From positions 64,914,001-64,978,000 of the forward strand of contig OZ231127.1 of NCBI GenBank assembly GCA_965153355.1: DNA of 64,000 bases, written 5' to 3'. Below are positions 15,127 to 28,701 of the stretch, piece after piece (position 1 is the first letter of the stretch; every line of letters begins with the position of its first letter). This DNA is from Flaccisagitta enflata. Its lineage: Eukaryota > Chaetognatha > Sagittoidea > Aphragmophora. The translations under genes were made by a program, and so were the position numbers. Below the pieces are notes generated by a model. That model saw only the letters and a list, made by a program, of their open reading frames with translations. It was not told the origin of the DNA and searched no databases.

Positions 15127-18100
15127 CTGTTTTTAGATGCGTCCACGCATCTCTATAAGAGGGTGTGTCCCTTGGTCAGTAGGTCTGTCTGCCTGAATGT
15201 CTGTAACGCGAAAATTTCTTAACGCGATTTCCAAGGTTTTCTCTTCATGTCTCTTTATATCTCCGAGTCTCTTCATGTCTCTTCATGTCTCTTTATGTCT
15301 CTTCATGTCTCTTCATGTCTCTTCATGTCTCTTCATGTCTCTTCATGTCTCTTCATGTCTCTTCATGTCTCTTCGTGTCTCTTCGTGTCTCTTCATGTCT
15401 CTTTATGTCTCTTTATGTCTCTTCATATCTCTTCATGGCTCATATCTCTTCATGGCTCATATCTCTTCATGGCTCATATCTCTTCATGGCTCATGTCTCT
15501 TATATCTCTTATATCCCCTACTTCTCTTATGTCTCTTTTGTCTCTTTTGTCACTTTTCTCTTTTGTCTTTGTCTTTTCTGTCTTTTTGTCTCTTTTGTCT
15601 CTTTTGTCTTTTTGTCTCTTTTGTCTCTTTTGTCTCCTATATGTCTCTTTTATGTGTATTATTTCTCTTGTCTCTAACTTCTCTCATTTCTCTTATTTCT
15701 TTTGTCTCTTATTTGGGAGGCGTGGGGGGGGGGTGAGGGAGGAATCGGTGTATATTTTTCTGTTTATCTCAATATCTTTATATCATTATATCTTAATATC
15801 TTTAAGATCCGTAATGCGAAATTTTCAAAACATGGGGGGGTGTCAGGGGCGTGGAAGGTGGTGTGGGGGATATTTCAATATCTTTATCGGGAAAAAAGTC
15901 GAAGTCAGTCTTCGACTTTTTGACATATTTGAGAGAAACAGGGTTTTCATTTTCTTATGAGAAAGTTGGGCATCTCCACCGACCGATTGGGGCCTCCAAT
16001 GAAACTGATAGGATAAGTAAATTTGATAATTCTCTTTCATTTGGCACCAAGCAGAATGCTTTACGACAAATATTTTTTGCGCTATGATTTTTTAAAGATT
16101 TAATTACGTAAAATTCAAATTGAATTTTTTTTTATTTTTTACGATTTTGTAAAAGATCAATAAAGAAGTGTTTATGTGTTTGTTTGAGCATGCAAATACA
16201 AGAAAACATGTTTATGAACACAGCTGCTCATCTCTGAGGGCGTTTTTGAGCATTTTAACTCATTTAGCTCACTTTGCTTAGTCTTTTCTTTCTGATTTCA
16301 AATGCGATAAATAAATAAATATTTTGATACATTTTTAAGCAAGCAAATATATAAAAGCATGTCAGTGAGTTGAACCGCTCATCTGTGAGGTTGTTTTTTA
16401 GTGTTCTAGCTCATTTAGCTCATTTAGCTTGCTCTTTTTCTTTGATCTTTGATAGGATGAATGAATTAATGTTTTGATTTGAGCATGCAAAAAAACATGG
16501 CAGTGAGCAGAGCTGGTTGTCTGGTTAAATTGTTTGGAATATTTCAGCTCATCTAGCTCATTTGGCTTAGTCCTATTTTTCTCTGATTTTCAGTGCAATC
16601 AATACATACAATTGCTCTTAATTTGATCTAACAACAAATAAAAAAGATTGCAGTGACTGAAGACAAAAGCTTGGCGAAAAGCGACCAATGCTTACGACTT
16701 TTTTCCTCACGGCGACAGCCGCCATTACTGGTATCATGATATCGTTGTATGTTTATATGTTTGTCTTAGTATCTTTTTATCTTACAACTAAAGAAGACGC
16801 ATCTGTTGGACATCTCTTGGCCTTGTTTTTCGTAACTTTCGTTTTATTCTCTTTCTTCTTTTATTAATTCTGCTGCTTTTCTTTTCCTTCAGGACAAGAA
16901 CGATCCTGCCATTCCTTTAATTGAAAACCTGAGAATGAAGAATCCTCACGTCTCTTCTTCGTTGTTTGTTGGTAAGGGAGACGCAGCCCATTGGAATGGG
17001 GGAGGGTCCACTAGTCCTGTGCCCTGTAATTCCATGAATTAGTGTGTAGGTGGATGGGTAGCATTTTATCAGATACGGCAACAGCCGCAAGTTGGGGGGG
17101 GGGGGCAATAAAAACCGCGAATAAAAGAAATTTGCGATCGAGCTTCTTTGAATCATAACATTGCATTGAGTCAGGTTTCGTGCAAGTGTCAAATCTTGTC
17201 GTTCATCTTTTTTTTCGTAGGTGGTGAATCAGTGGGGATAAATCCTAAAATCAACAACCTGATGCCTGCCTACAAAGCTGCTCGTTTCGACGTGGTAATG
17301 ATTAGCGACGCTGGACTCAGAATGCTCCCAGAGACACTGTTGGATATGGTAAGCGATGTGCACCAAGAAGATATTTGAATATGGGCCCAGTATAGGCCAC
17401 CCTACTCTTCACAGCCCGTAACTGACTCTCTTCACGCGTCGCAGGTCGTCATAATAAGTATGGAATATCTTTAGTGCAACATCAAACTCTCAGAACTAAA
17501 GAAATGCAAAGCGCTTTCGTTCTCCATAATGAGATAAGATGTTTATGCAACATTAATGTCTACCTTTTGTTTATTGGACCGGTTGGCGGTGGTTCTGGTG
17601 CGAGAAAGTTTTTGGCTAATGAGTAGGTTAAAATCTAGATCGTGCCCTTTAAGAATAAGAGTTAATGATTGTTGATTTTCAATTCTCGTCTTACTGAAAA
17701 AGAATTATTGTTATCAATCTCTAATGAAGTTTATGATCATTTGTAAAAGGCCACATTCTGATTTATTAAGCCGGAGATATACGAAATGAACTATTTTATT
17801 GATTGAAACAACATAGTAATGGTTCTCCCATTCCAAAAACAATTCTACAGAAAATTTGAGAGGCTATGATCGATGGTTAAATAAGGAATGGGTAATGACG
17901 AATCCTGTTAAAGGTCATATTCGATGGCACTTCAATTAAAAATTACATAGATGTAATGAATTGTAAAGTAACAAATATTTCCGTTCAAATTACCTATGGT
18001 AATCTTATCAACGTTCTCCAATTCTCCAATTGTCCTTGTATGCGCGCTGTTGTCCTAAATTGAGATTGATGTCGATTTTATTCCTCTTTGCCTTTGGCTC

Positions 18101-21100
18101 CTCAGGTCAGCTACCTCAACGACAAAACGGTTCTCGTACATCAACTGCCATTTGTATGCCTTCGCCAAGGATTCGCTGGCATCTTGGAGGTCTGCTTTCT
18201 ATCACTCTTCATTTGCGCCATTTGCGCATTCATTTTATGGCCGTTGGTTTGTCGGGCCGTCTGTCACGAACTCCTTAATATTGTTCAGAACGGTCAATTC
18301 CAATGTCTTTCTTAATTCATAATACCTCTCTCATGCCTTCCTATATTCATTTTCATTCAGTCGTTCATTCATTCATTCTTTCATTCTTTCATTCATTCAT
18401 TCATCCACACATCAGTGATCAGCGTATGTAGGCCTTGAATTGGCCTAGTTTCCTCAGTCAATTCACTCTTTCTTGCTATATGCGTTCTCATCTACAAGTG
18501 GGTATTTACGTCCGTCCGTCAATCCACCCGTCAGTCCATCCGTCGGTTGTCAGGGCTGTCGTGCAAACGTTAAATTCGCACAGAATACCCGATTTTGGTA
18601 CCTCTCATCATTCCTTTTTGGGCAGTGGCCCCAAAGGGCCGATGCCCTGTAGACCACAGGGGGAACTTCCAGATATCCGCCCTTCTGTCTGTCTGTCTGT
18701 CCATCCGTCCTTCCCCCCCCCACCTGTTAGGTATTAGGGCCTTAAATTTGGCCTCCTAGCCCTCAATTTTGCCCTCCAGGCCTCAAATCGACCTTCCAGG
18801 CTTCAAATCAGCCCCCCCCCCCCTCCGCTTCAAATCTGACCCCCAGACCTCATATCTGCCATCCAGACCTTAAATTGCCTGTCTCAAACCGTTATCATTG
18901 CAATGCTTTTGTTGGAACCATGATAATTCTACTTGCTGTCAAATTAACCTGTTTATGGATAAAATTATACAGTGATTGATTGATCAATAGATTGAAAATT
19001 AGCCCTCCAAGCATGAAGTCAACCCTCCAAGCTTCAAATCAGCCTTCTGTGGCTCAAATTTGCCCTCCAAACCTCAAATTTGCTCTCCAAGCCTTATTTT
19101 GCCCTCCAGCCTTCAAATATGCCTTCAGTGGCCTAAATCAGTCATCTAAGGCCTGAAATCTGCCCCCTCAGGACGTCTGGGAATTCTTCCCCCCATGTTC
19201 TTTAGGATATTGGCCCTTTGAGGCCGCTGCACTGCTCTCACTATTTTTTCACTGGGTCACTCCCGGCAGTAAAGGGGTCCAGAAAGGACCAAAATGTAAA
19301 AATCATTGATTAAAACGACCCCACTACCCCCATTTTTTGTGCTGAAGCCAATGGTGACAGTCCCGAGGCTGTCAAATGTACGGGCACCCCACCACCACGG
19401 CCCTGAAATGGCATAACTACATATTTTGATGTATTTTCACAATTTTGGCGGCTGTCTAAGGGTATCAAAGCTGTAAAATCTCTCATACAATGATTCAGCC
19501 ACTCAAACATGATCATTCCTGTCCTCCTTTACACTCCTCATTGCCTATTGACCTATAATTATGAATACTGAGGCTTCCTAAGCCATTTGGGGCCCCGTAT
19601 CGAGCATGAAATGGTGAAAATCTCATCAATTGTCGCAATCTGCCTTGGTAGCTACAGAGGAGTGAAAAAATTCCATTGAATGAATTTTTGCCAAGTAGAT
19701 TTTGGTGTCGCATAGTCAAAGGGTTGTGAAAAAATCACTTCAGATTGAATTTTAGGGGTCTTAATTCACAGTCGTTGACCGCAATATGCAAATGAGCACA
19801 TTGCCGATCTAGGTAAATTCACCTTAGTCGATCTTTTTACAGCACACCTTGTCTTCTTTTTGATTTCTAAATGGATTTATGAAAGACATGGAATTGGTTT
19901 TGTTTGAAAGAGATTTGATAATGGTATGTAAAAAATGGAAAAGCAAAATGGAAGGGGCCCCTTGAGAATTGTAAAAGGGGCTCTCTAAGGGACATAGAAT
20001 TGCCGAAATATATCATAAAGACCAATACCATGAGTTTTAGTCATGTTCTCAATTTTCAAATTTCAGGTAATATGAATGAACAGTTACAGAGGTTATTAGC
20101 CCCTATGGCCATACAGGCCACCGAGGGTTGCCTCAGGGACCCCAAATTGCTAGACTAGCTGAAACTAAAAGTCATGAGTTTATTGTTTTCTACTTAATTG
20201 CTTTTTGACTAGTCAACCGAGGATTGCACAAGGTCAGATGCCCTGCTTAGCATGATCAAATGAAGTTGTGGAGTGCAGTGAAGGCAGGGCAGGGGCCCTA
20301 AAGAGCCAACGTCCAGTAAGACACAAGGGTGAATGCATCAGGCCTAAGAAGACTCATTGAGGTATTTGAAGGCCAACTTAAGGTAGTAAGGGGACACCTA
20401 AATTTGATATCATGATTATCATGAATTTTTTGGTCAATTCACACTTAAACACACTTAATAAGATGATTTAGGTCGATCGCTACCTTCAGATTGCACTTTT
20501 GAGCACAATAAGCCTGCAAAAATGATGCTAGATTTGCCTCAGAAAAATCGTTGATGACATGTCTTCACGTTTTAGGCCATATCTCATACATTTTTTAAGA
20601 TAAATATAAAAAATTTGTGACCAAAATGAAGAGTTTTTTCTGACAAATCGACTGGTACCTTTGGCGCGAATATTGGTCCAACTGTTCAAAAGTTATTTCT
20701 TTCTAAAGGCAAAAAATAAAATGTAAAACATTTAAAATGGGCAAATATTGCAATTTTCAGTACACAATCGATGATTAGTTGCAATTTTTTAAGCCTACTG
20801 CTGGAAAATGACCACCGCTAGAGAAAGTACGGTACCGAAAGCAGTTTCTCAAAAAAACTGGATCAGATATACCTACAAACCAGTGAAAACTAAGCAAAAA
20901 TGGACAAATACTGCATTTCCGAGTATATAAGCATTGCTTGGTTGATTTTTTTTTGGCTTATATGAATTGACCAACTGAGATCAAACAAAACCACATTGTG
21001 CTCGAGAAGTTTCTATTTAATTCAACGTCAAATTGGGCCTAATACAGGTTAAAACATAGTCAAAATGAGAAAAATCCGAATTTCTATGTGTGAAACTGCG

Positions 21101-22585
21101 TCTAGTGTTCAAACTGTTCTTGAATTCATAAAGCATCCGTTGGGTCCTACAAAATTGTATTGGATTCATGCTTGCAATTCAAAGAAGGCAGGATACACGG
21201 CTACCCAGTCGCGAGCGGGTGGGCAGGGACCATTTTTGAGGTCACTTGATAATTTGGGAAGGTGCTTTGAGGCCAAGGTCACAAAACCCCAATTAAGGTA
21301 TAGTGTGATGAACGGACGGACTGACGGACCAACAAAGCGGGGTGTAGAGTTGCGTAGCACGTTACTAACACCGTGATGGACCAATGGACGGATTTACCGA
21401 CGGACTGATGGACTGAAGGACTGATGGACTGAAGGACTGACAGACCAATGTACGGGTGGGAAAACCAACTACGCAGAATCAAATTTGATCGACGCTAGTT
21501 GTGTTTTAATTTGCAGTTTTGCCGTATGTGTAGTGACGTCATATGATTTTTAGGCGCGTGCACACGGCTCTAAGCGTTGCTCAGCGAGTAGGTCGGATGG
21601 ACCATCTGTCAATCACATTTTCATCTATCTGTCATATTTCCGTCTGCCACTTTTAGAATTCGACTTTTTTGGTTACTATCTGCACAATCACAAGTAAACG
21701 CCAAAAAAAGCAAACAGGGAAGGACAGACAGACAGACTGACCAACATAGCAGATTTTAGAGTCGCATGCACGCGACTAGAAAGGCAGGGAGGGAGGAAGA
21801 TACAGGGTGTTTCACATCAAATGATATGTAAGAAAACGATGCTGTTCTGCTTCTAAGAAAAACTTAACAATTCTGAAAATAGATTCATTGAGCTCTTAAG
21901 CTCCGATTTTTCATGTAAAAATTTCATTGGTTTAGGTTGATTTGTTTGGCCACAATATAGATTTGAAGTAAAATGAATGCTTACAGTTGATGTGTTTTTC
22001 ATCCTGGAAGTTTTTCTTCAAATCATTCTCACGTCTAAACAGTTTGAGCTACAGATGCTGGATTGAACTCAAATAAAAGAAAATTAAGATATCTTTTATT
22101 TGAGACCAATCTGGCATCTGTAGCTCAAACCGTTTGAACGTGAGAATGATTTGAAGAAAAACTTCCAGGATGAAAAAATCATTGACTGTAGATATTCATT
22201 TTACTTGAAATCAATATTGTGGCTAAACTTCTCAACTTAGATCAATGAAATTTTTACAAGAAAAATTGGATTTTAAGAGCTCTATGAATCTTTTTACAGA
22301 ATTTTTTCCTTATTTTCAGAAGCAGATTGACATCGTTTTCTTATCATTTGATGTGAAACACCCTGTAGGAAAGTAAGGAGTATGTTTGTAAGTAGTTGTG
22401 TCGCGGAGCACGCGACTGTTGCACTATTGAATAATATGTGTTTTTTCGAGACAAATTTTATTGCTAGTCACTATCAAATTATTTGCCAATATTTCTATTT
22501 CTTTTCTTAAGGTAAGTCTGATAAAGACAAGAAGAACGAGAACACAAATCATTGGTTGAATTTTTGTCCAAGATTGCGAGGAGGA

Positions 22586-22653
<68 letters not shown>

Positions 22654-23529
22654 GAGAAAGAAAGAAAGAAAGAAAGAAAGCAAAAAAGGAAGGAAAGAAG
22701 GGAAGAAGAAATGAAAGAAAGAAGAAACGTTAGATTCAATTCTTGTTAGACATCAAAATAAAGCGGCATTTTGTCAGGTATAAAAAAAAAATCGCTTTTT
22801 AGTTGGTTCACATTGATTTTTGCAAAAGCTTTACACAAATAGAGCTATATCATGGCCAATACAAGTTGAGTATTTTCATTTATGCACACTATTTAGCACA
22901 TTTTTTTTTTCAGCTTTTTAGTCATGGACTCACAACTCTACACCTTGCCGTGTCGGTCGGTATGTCGGTATGTTGGTAGATCCGTCCATCCGTCACATTT
23001 TTTAATTCCGGGCAGTTTTCGCGTTACTGCTCCTGCCCAACCGTCCGCGCCTGGATTGCCGTGTATCCGGCCTTGTTACTATTAAAGATTGTTATGAGAA
23101 CGATGACAAACCAGATACTAATATTCTTCCAAGCTTCCGGGAAGCAAAGGTTTTTCAAGCATCTTTCCGACAAGTGGGAAACAGTGATTTTATGGAAATT
23201 TTTTTGTAAAATCATTCATGAAAACAGTTGATGTATGGAAATAACATAAGATTTTTAGATCACCCAATTAGAAAATGATTTGTGACAAGTGTTTAAACGC
23301 TCTTCCAAACCAAAATGTCAATTTTGCCATTTTCTCATAAGACCATATTGCATGATCTTCCGACTTTGTCACTCTGCTTCCGAGAAGCGGCGCTTCCCGC
23401 TTTTCCACAATCTGTATGACTGTGATAAACTGTGTCGGAAACTTATGAGAGAAATTTTTTGCCTCTTGGAAGGTTTACAAAATATGAACGCCTGCTTCTC
23501 TGATTGTCCTCGACTGTTCTTTTTCCCCG

Positions 23530-23620
<91 letters not shown>

Positions 23621-23770
23621 CGTTGTTGTTGTCGTTGTCGTCGTCGTCGTCTGTCATCGTCAATATTATAACGCTACAGCGAATAGACTGGATTCTGATT
23701 GGAGAGAGAGAGAGAGTCAATCACCCAAAAATGAACAACAAACACTAGCGTGTGTGTGTGTGTGTGTGTG

Positions 23771-23860
<90 letters not shown>

Positions 23861-26800
23861 TGTGACTGTGTGTGTGTGGTGTGTGCGCGCGCAAATGTCT
23901 GTGCGTAAAATAAACTAGGCCAGATTCACGGGAATTTTTCCTCTTCCATAGATACAAAGTTATACGTACTTTTTGTTTTTAGTAGCGGACACGCTACTCT
24001 AGAACTTACGAGTACACGGAAACTATGTAAACGCTTACGCTTACGAGTACAGTAAAAAATAGCGAGTACGCCATCACTGCTACAATTAAGGTAGGGAGAT
24101 GAGACAAATATAGAAAAGTTCTATGCGCAATATGCTCTTGATGATTGTGACTTTCATGAACAAGTGAACGCGGGGGCACAATGTCGTTGCGGAGGGGTGG
24201 GCAGGGGCATCCCACCCCCAGCCTCACCCCAACCACACCCCCAACACCCCAACCACACCCCCAACACCCCTCCAACACCCTCACACACAAACAATACCAA
24301 AAGAAGCATCCTAATTACGCGTCTTTCGCGTTTTCAACTTGAGCGTGACAAGTTGAGCGTGACCAACGGACGGACGGACAAAGCCTCTTATAGAGTTGCA
24401 ACTAAAAAGGAAATCAGTTACGTTACAAAACAAGCCCGACTGGGCAAAGAAGCGTCCGGACTGTGTCTCCGTGTGTATTGAATTTGGTGTGTTTACGCTG
24501 AAAACGGGTTTCACGGAATCAGTATATGATCTCATTCGGGCCAAAAACAGCCGAGAAATGCAGACGCATAGATGGATTGACTGTCGGCTGGACAAATGGA
24601 TGGGATAACTGACCAATGGATTGACAAGAAGTGGCCTTTAGAGTGACATGTCCGTAGTTTGAATATAAGGGGCCTTAAAATTTGTTTTATTATCGAAGGA
24701 GGGATTTTTTTCTTTTTTATGATTTTTGAATCATAGTTAATTCATACTAAACAAGGCGCATCATGATAATTTCTTGATGGTGTTAGCACTATGTCCTTGC
24801 TTTTACGATGGTGTAATACTTTCTCGGAATTCCAATGCAGATCCGATCATGCAAGCTTACCATCAAGAAATTGATTATCTTAATATTAATCATTAATTTT
24901 TAAGATTCGACTTAATATATACACATAATCATGTTTATCACGTCATGAGCTTTCGAACGATATGCTGCGTTATATATATTGTTGAAAAAGAAAACAATTT
25001 ATGAACTATTTATTTTTTTGCTAGACTTACTCAATCGGCTACAGCGCCTAAACCTTTTTGCGCACAAGAAAATCAACCACGGCAAAGCAGCCATTATTAC
25101 TGAAACAAACTTAACAAATGCACGCATGGTAGAAGGTGAGCGCATTGACCGATTTTGATGAAATTTGAGATATAAGCCCTTCTTTGTCTCTACTTTCATA
25201 TATGTTTGAACCTCGCAGACACACGCATAATGAGATCCGTTTCCACTTCGTCAAAGTTTAGGCTCAATTTGAAAGTTTCTTGGGATCACGTTATCCATTT
25301 TTCTCCCGGTTTTTTATGATTTCTTGATGATATATGATGTAATCTGACATGCTTTAGCATATTTCGCATTGATAATAGCTCATTGCTCGACAATCAACAC
25401 TTTTTATCGCATATTCAAGCTATATTTGGGGCAGGAAGTTCGCGTTTTTCAACGATTATTTTACAAGACCTGGCTGAGCGTCGTGACCGGTCGCTACTTA
25501 AGGTCTACTACCTTGGAAGTAAGTTTATCGCATTTCTTATGTTAATGTTCATATAGTTTATGGAGTATCATGAAAATAAGCAAATAGTTACATTTTTAAA
25601 ATACTTAACAAAATCCTTCATATGCGACTCAACATATTTTTCTAAGTCTGACTATATTTTTTTAACTGCAAAAATATTAAGAGTAGATAAGCTTGCTTCA
25701 ACAATGCGATAAACTTTTTTCCAAGATAGTAGAGGGCAGATTTTTGATCTTGAGGGATGATTTGAGGTCTGGGGGGCAGGCTTGTGATCTACAGGGCATG
25801 TTTGAGGCCTGAAGAGCTGATTTGAGGCCTGGAGGGCAGATTTGTGATCTTGAGAGCTTAGTTGAGGTCTGTAAAAGCTAATTTGAGGGCTAAGAGGGCC
25901 AAAATAAGGCTTGAGAGAGCTGATTTGAAGCCCCAATGGCCAAAATGGGATACATGGATAGAAGGACAGACTGAGAGACGTCTAGAAATTCACCCCTGTA
26001 TCTTAAAGGTCATCGGCCCTATAGGGCCGCTGCCCAAAAAAGAACTTTGCTGTCAGAAAACTTTCATTTGGTAAATGGGAGAGTAACAAAGGTTATTGGT
26101 CTTTTTAGGGGTTGGCATCCAGGGGCTTTGTTAGGGTATCCAAATCAGAAATAGCTGGAAATGACCAAAATTATGAGTATTTTGGCAGCTGAGTCTAAGT
26201 CTTGTAGAACACAGGGGGACTTCGGTTTGTTAGATTATTTTTTCTTTATATTTGCTCTTTTGACAGTTCATCCATTCATCTGTTTGTCTGTCCCTCCCTT
26301 ATCAGCTTCCTCAGACCTCCAATTGGCCGTACCATGCCTTGTATCAGCTCTCATAGGTTTAAAATCAGTTCTCAGGTCTTAAATCAATTGTCCGGCCAGG
26401 CGTCAAGCCTAGCCTAGGCTTTCAGTTTGCCCTCTCCGCCCCAAGTTTGTCTCTCAGACCTTAACTGGCTCAAATAGATCCAATCAGGCCTTTCAGCCTT
26501 CAGGCTTTAAATCGCCCTTCTTAGACCAATTAGGCCTCAGAATCACGCCTCTCAGTTACCATATCTTGATTGGGACCATCAATCAGCCGACTCAACCAGA
26601 GACCTTACCTCCATTTTGGCCTTTCCCCATTTCCCCATTTTCCCCATTTTTGCGTTTAAAAAACTCTGACCCTCAAGGGCCTCCCATGTAACAAGGCCAG
26701 ATACACGGGCCAAGACGGTGCGCCAAGCGTAATTAATTCTTTGACCTATCCCTAGCTCCATCAAACCTATCCCTAGCTCTATCAGACCTATCCCTAGCTC

Positions 26801-28062
26801 TATCAGACCTGTACTGAGCTCTATCAGACCTCTCTGACCTATCACTAGCTCTACCAGAACTATCCCTAGGTCTATCAGACCTATCCTGAGCTCTATCAGA
26901 CCTACGCTGAGCTCTATCAGACCTATCCCCAGCTCTATTAGACCGATACGACCTATCACCATCTCTATCAGGCCTATCCCCAGCTCTATTAGACCTAACC
27001 ATAGCTGATTACTTAGGTGGATGAAATGACGAGTACCATCAATGATGAACGAAATGAGCTTTCAATTGATCTCAAACATTTTTAGCAATTTTTCATTCAA
27101 GCATGACCGAGGGAGAGATGGACAGAGCCTCTTATAGAGGTGCAATGGCGCACCAAAAAATCATCATATCATATTTCTGAATCATTTCCAATGATTTTTG
27201 CTTTATTTAGAGATTTTCAACTCAAGTGTCACCAACCGATCGACCAACAGACAGAGCTAGTTATAGAGGTGCTATGGCGCACTTAAAAACCTTCCCAAAG
27301 CTTCCTAAAGCAATGAAACTGGGTGCGGTAGACATAGCAAGTACTGAAGGCTGTAGATATGGAAGCAATTAGTTATTGAATATGAGGAGGATGCAACTTT
27401 TTAAAGAACTCAGAGAGTAAGATGGGGATTGACAATGCTGGACAAATGGCCATTATCAGTGAGTAGGAAAACAAGGCCGGATACACGGCTACCAAAGTCA
27501 CGTGCGGGTGGGCAGGGGCCATATTTGAGGTCACTAGACCATTTAGGCAAGAGCAGTGACGTCAAAGAAATAAAATCTTAAAATAAAATAAAATGGGAAC
27601 CGACCGACTGACCAACCGGCGGATGGAGAAAGCGGGTTGTAGAGTCGCGTGCAGAGAAACACTAGAGGGCCTAATGTTTGAAAACCATACTTCTAGTCAA
27701 GCCAGTTTGATGAAATTTCTACTGTGGTATGACTGGTATCTCAAATGTGTTAGGACACTACAGTTAAGATTTCATCTTACTGGGCCAACTAGAAGTACAG
27801 TTTTTGTTCTTTTGCTTAAGTATTTTTCCGCCTATATGTCAGGCAGGTGTAAGTCTTTTGAACACTTACAGACGGAGGGACGCAACCTTTTTAAGAGTTA
27901 CTAGGTTGCAACATACACATGCTCATTATTCAGGAATGAAGATGCTACAGCAATTGCAAAATGACTACAAAAATGTTATATTGAAAACAAAAATAGAGAA
28001 GAAAAAAAACAAGGCCATTACCTGTAAGTTGTTTTTTAATTGTGTTAAAGACCAACATTAAT

Positions 28063-28157
<95 letters not shown>

Positions 28158-28251
28158 AAACAACCACAACAACCAAAGCTATAATAGAATGCTGGATAGA
28201 AAAAAAAACAACCAATGGGTCCAACAGGACCAATGACAAAAAACATCAGTG

Positions 28252-28300
<49 letters not shown>

Positions 28301-28645
28301 CGAATGTTGTCTTAGGAAGCTTAATAGAAAGGATAACATAAGGCAGAAAGGCCAATTGTTTTCCTCATCATCTTCTAATTAGCTAAGTATGACCTTATTT
28401 TGATTTTCAAATCCGGTTCTTGAAGATCTAATTATACTTTTCATGTCCATTGATCCTGTAACATTTTTTTCTTGCGTAAAATGATTTTAAGAATTTTATT
28501 CTCATTTAGGTTTTCTTTCCTCTGAAGAAAGTCTATTGGTTCAATGCACAGTAATCATCCCAGGAATCAGGTTGTTCAATCGAAATGAATGCAGCCAAAA
28601 TAAGATATTAGAAGTATATTTGTCGATAAAAATTCATAACAGTAA

Positions 28646-28701
<56 letters not shown>

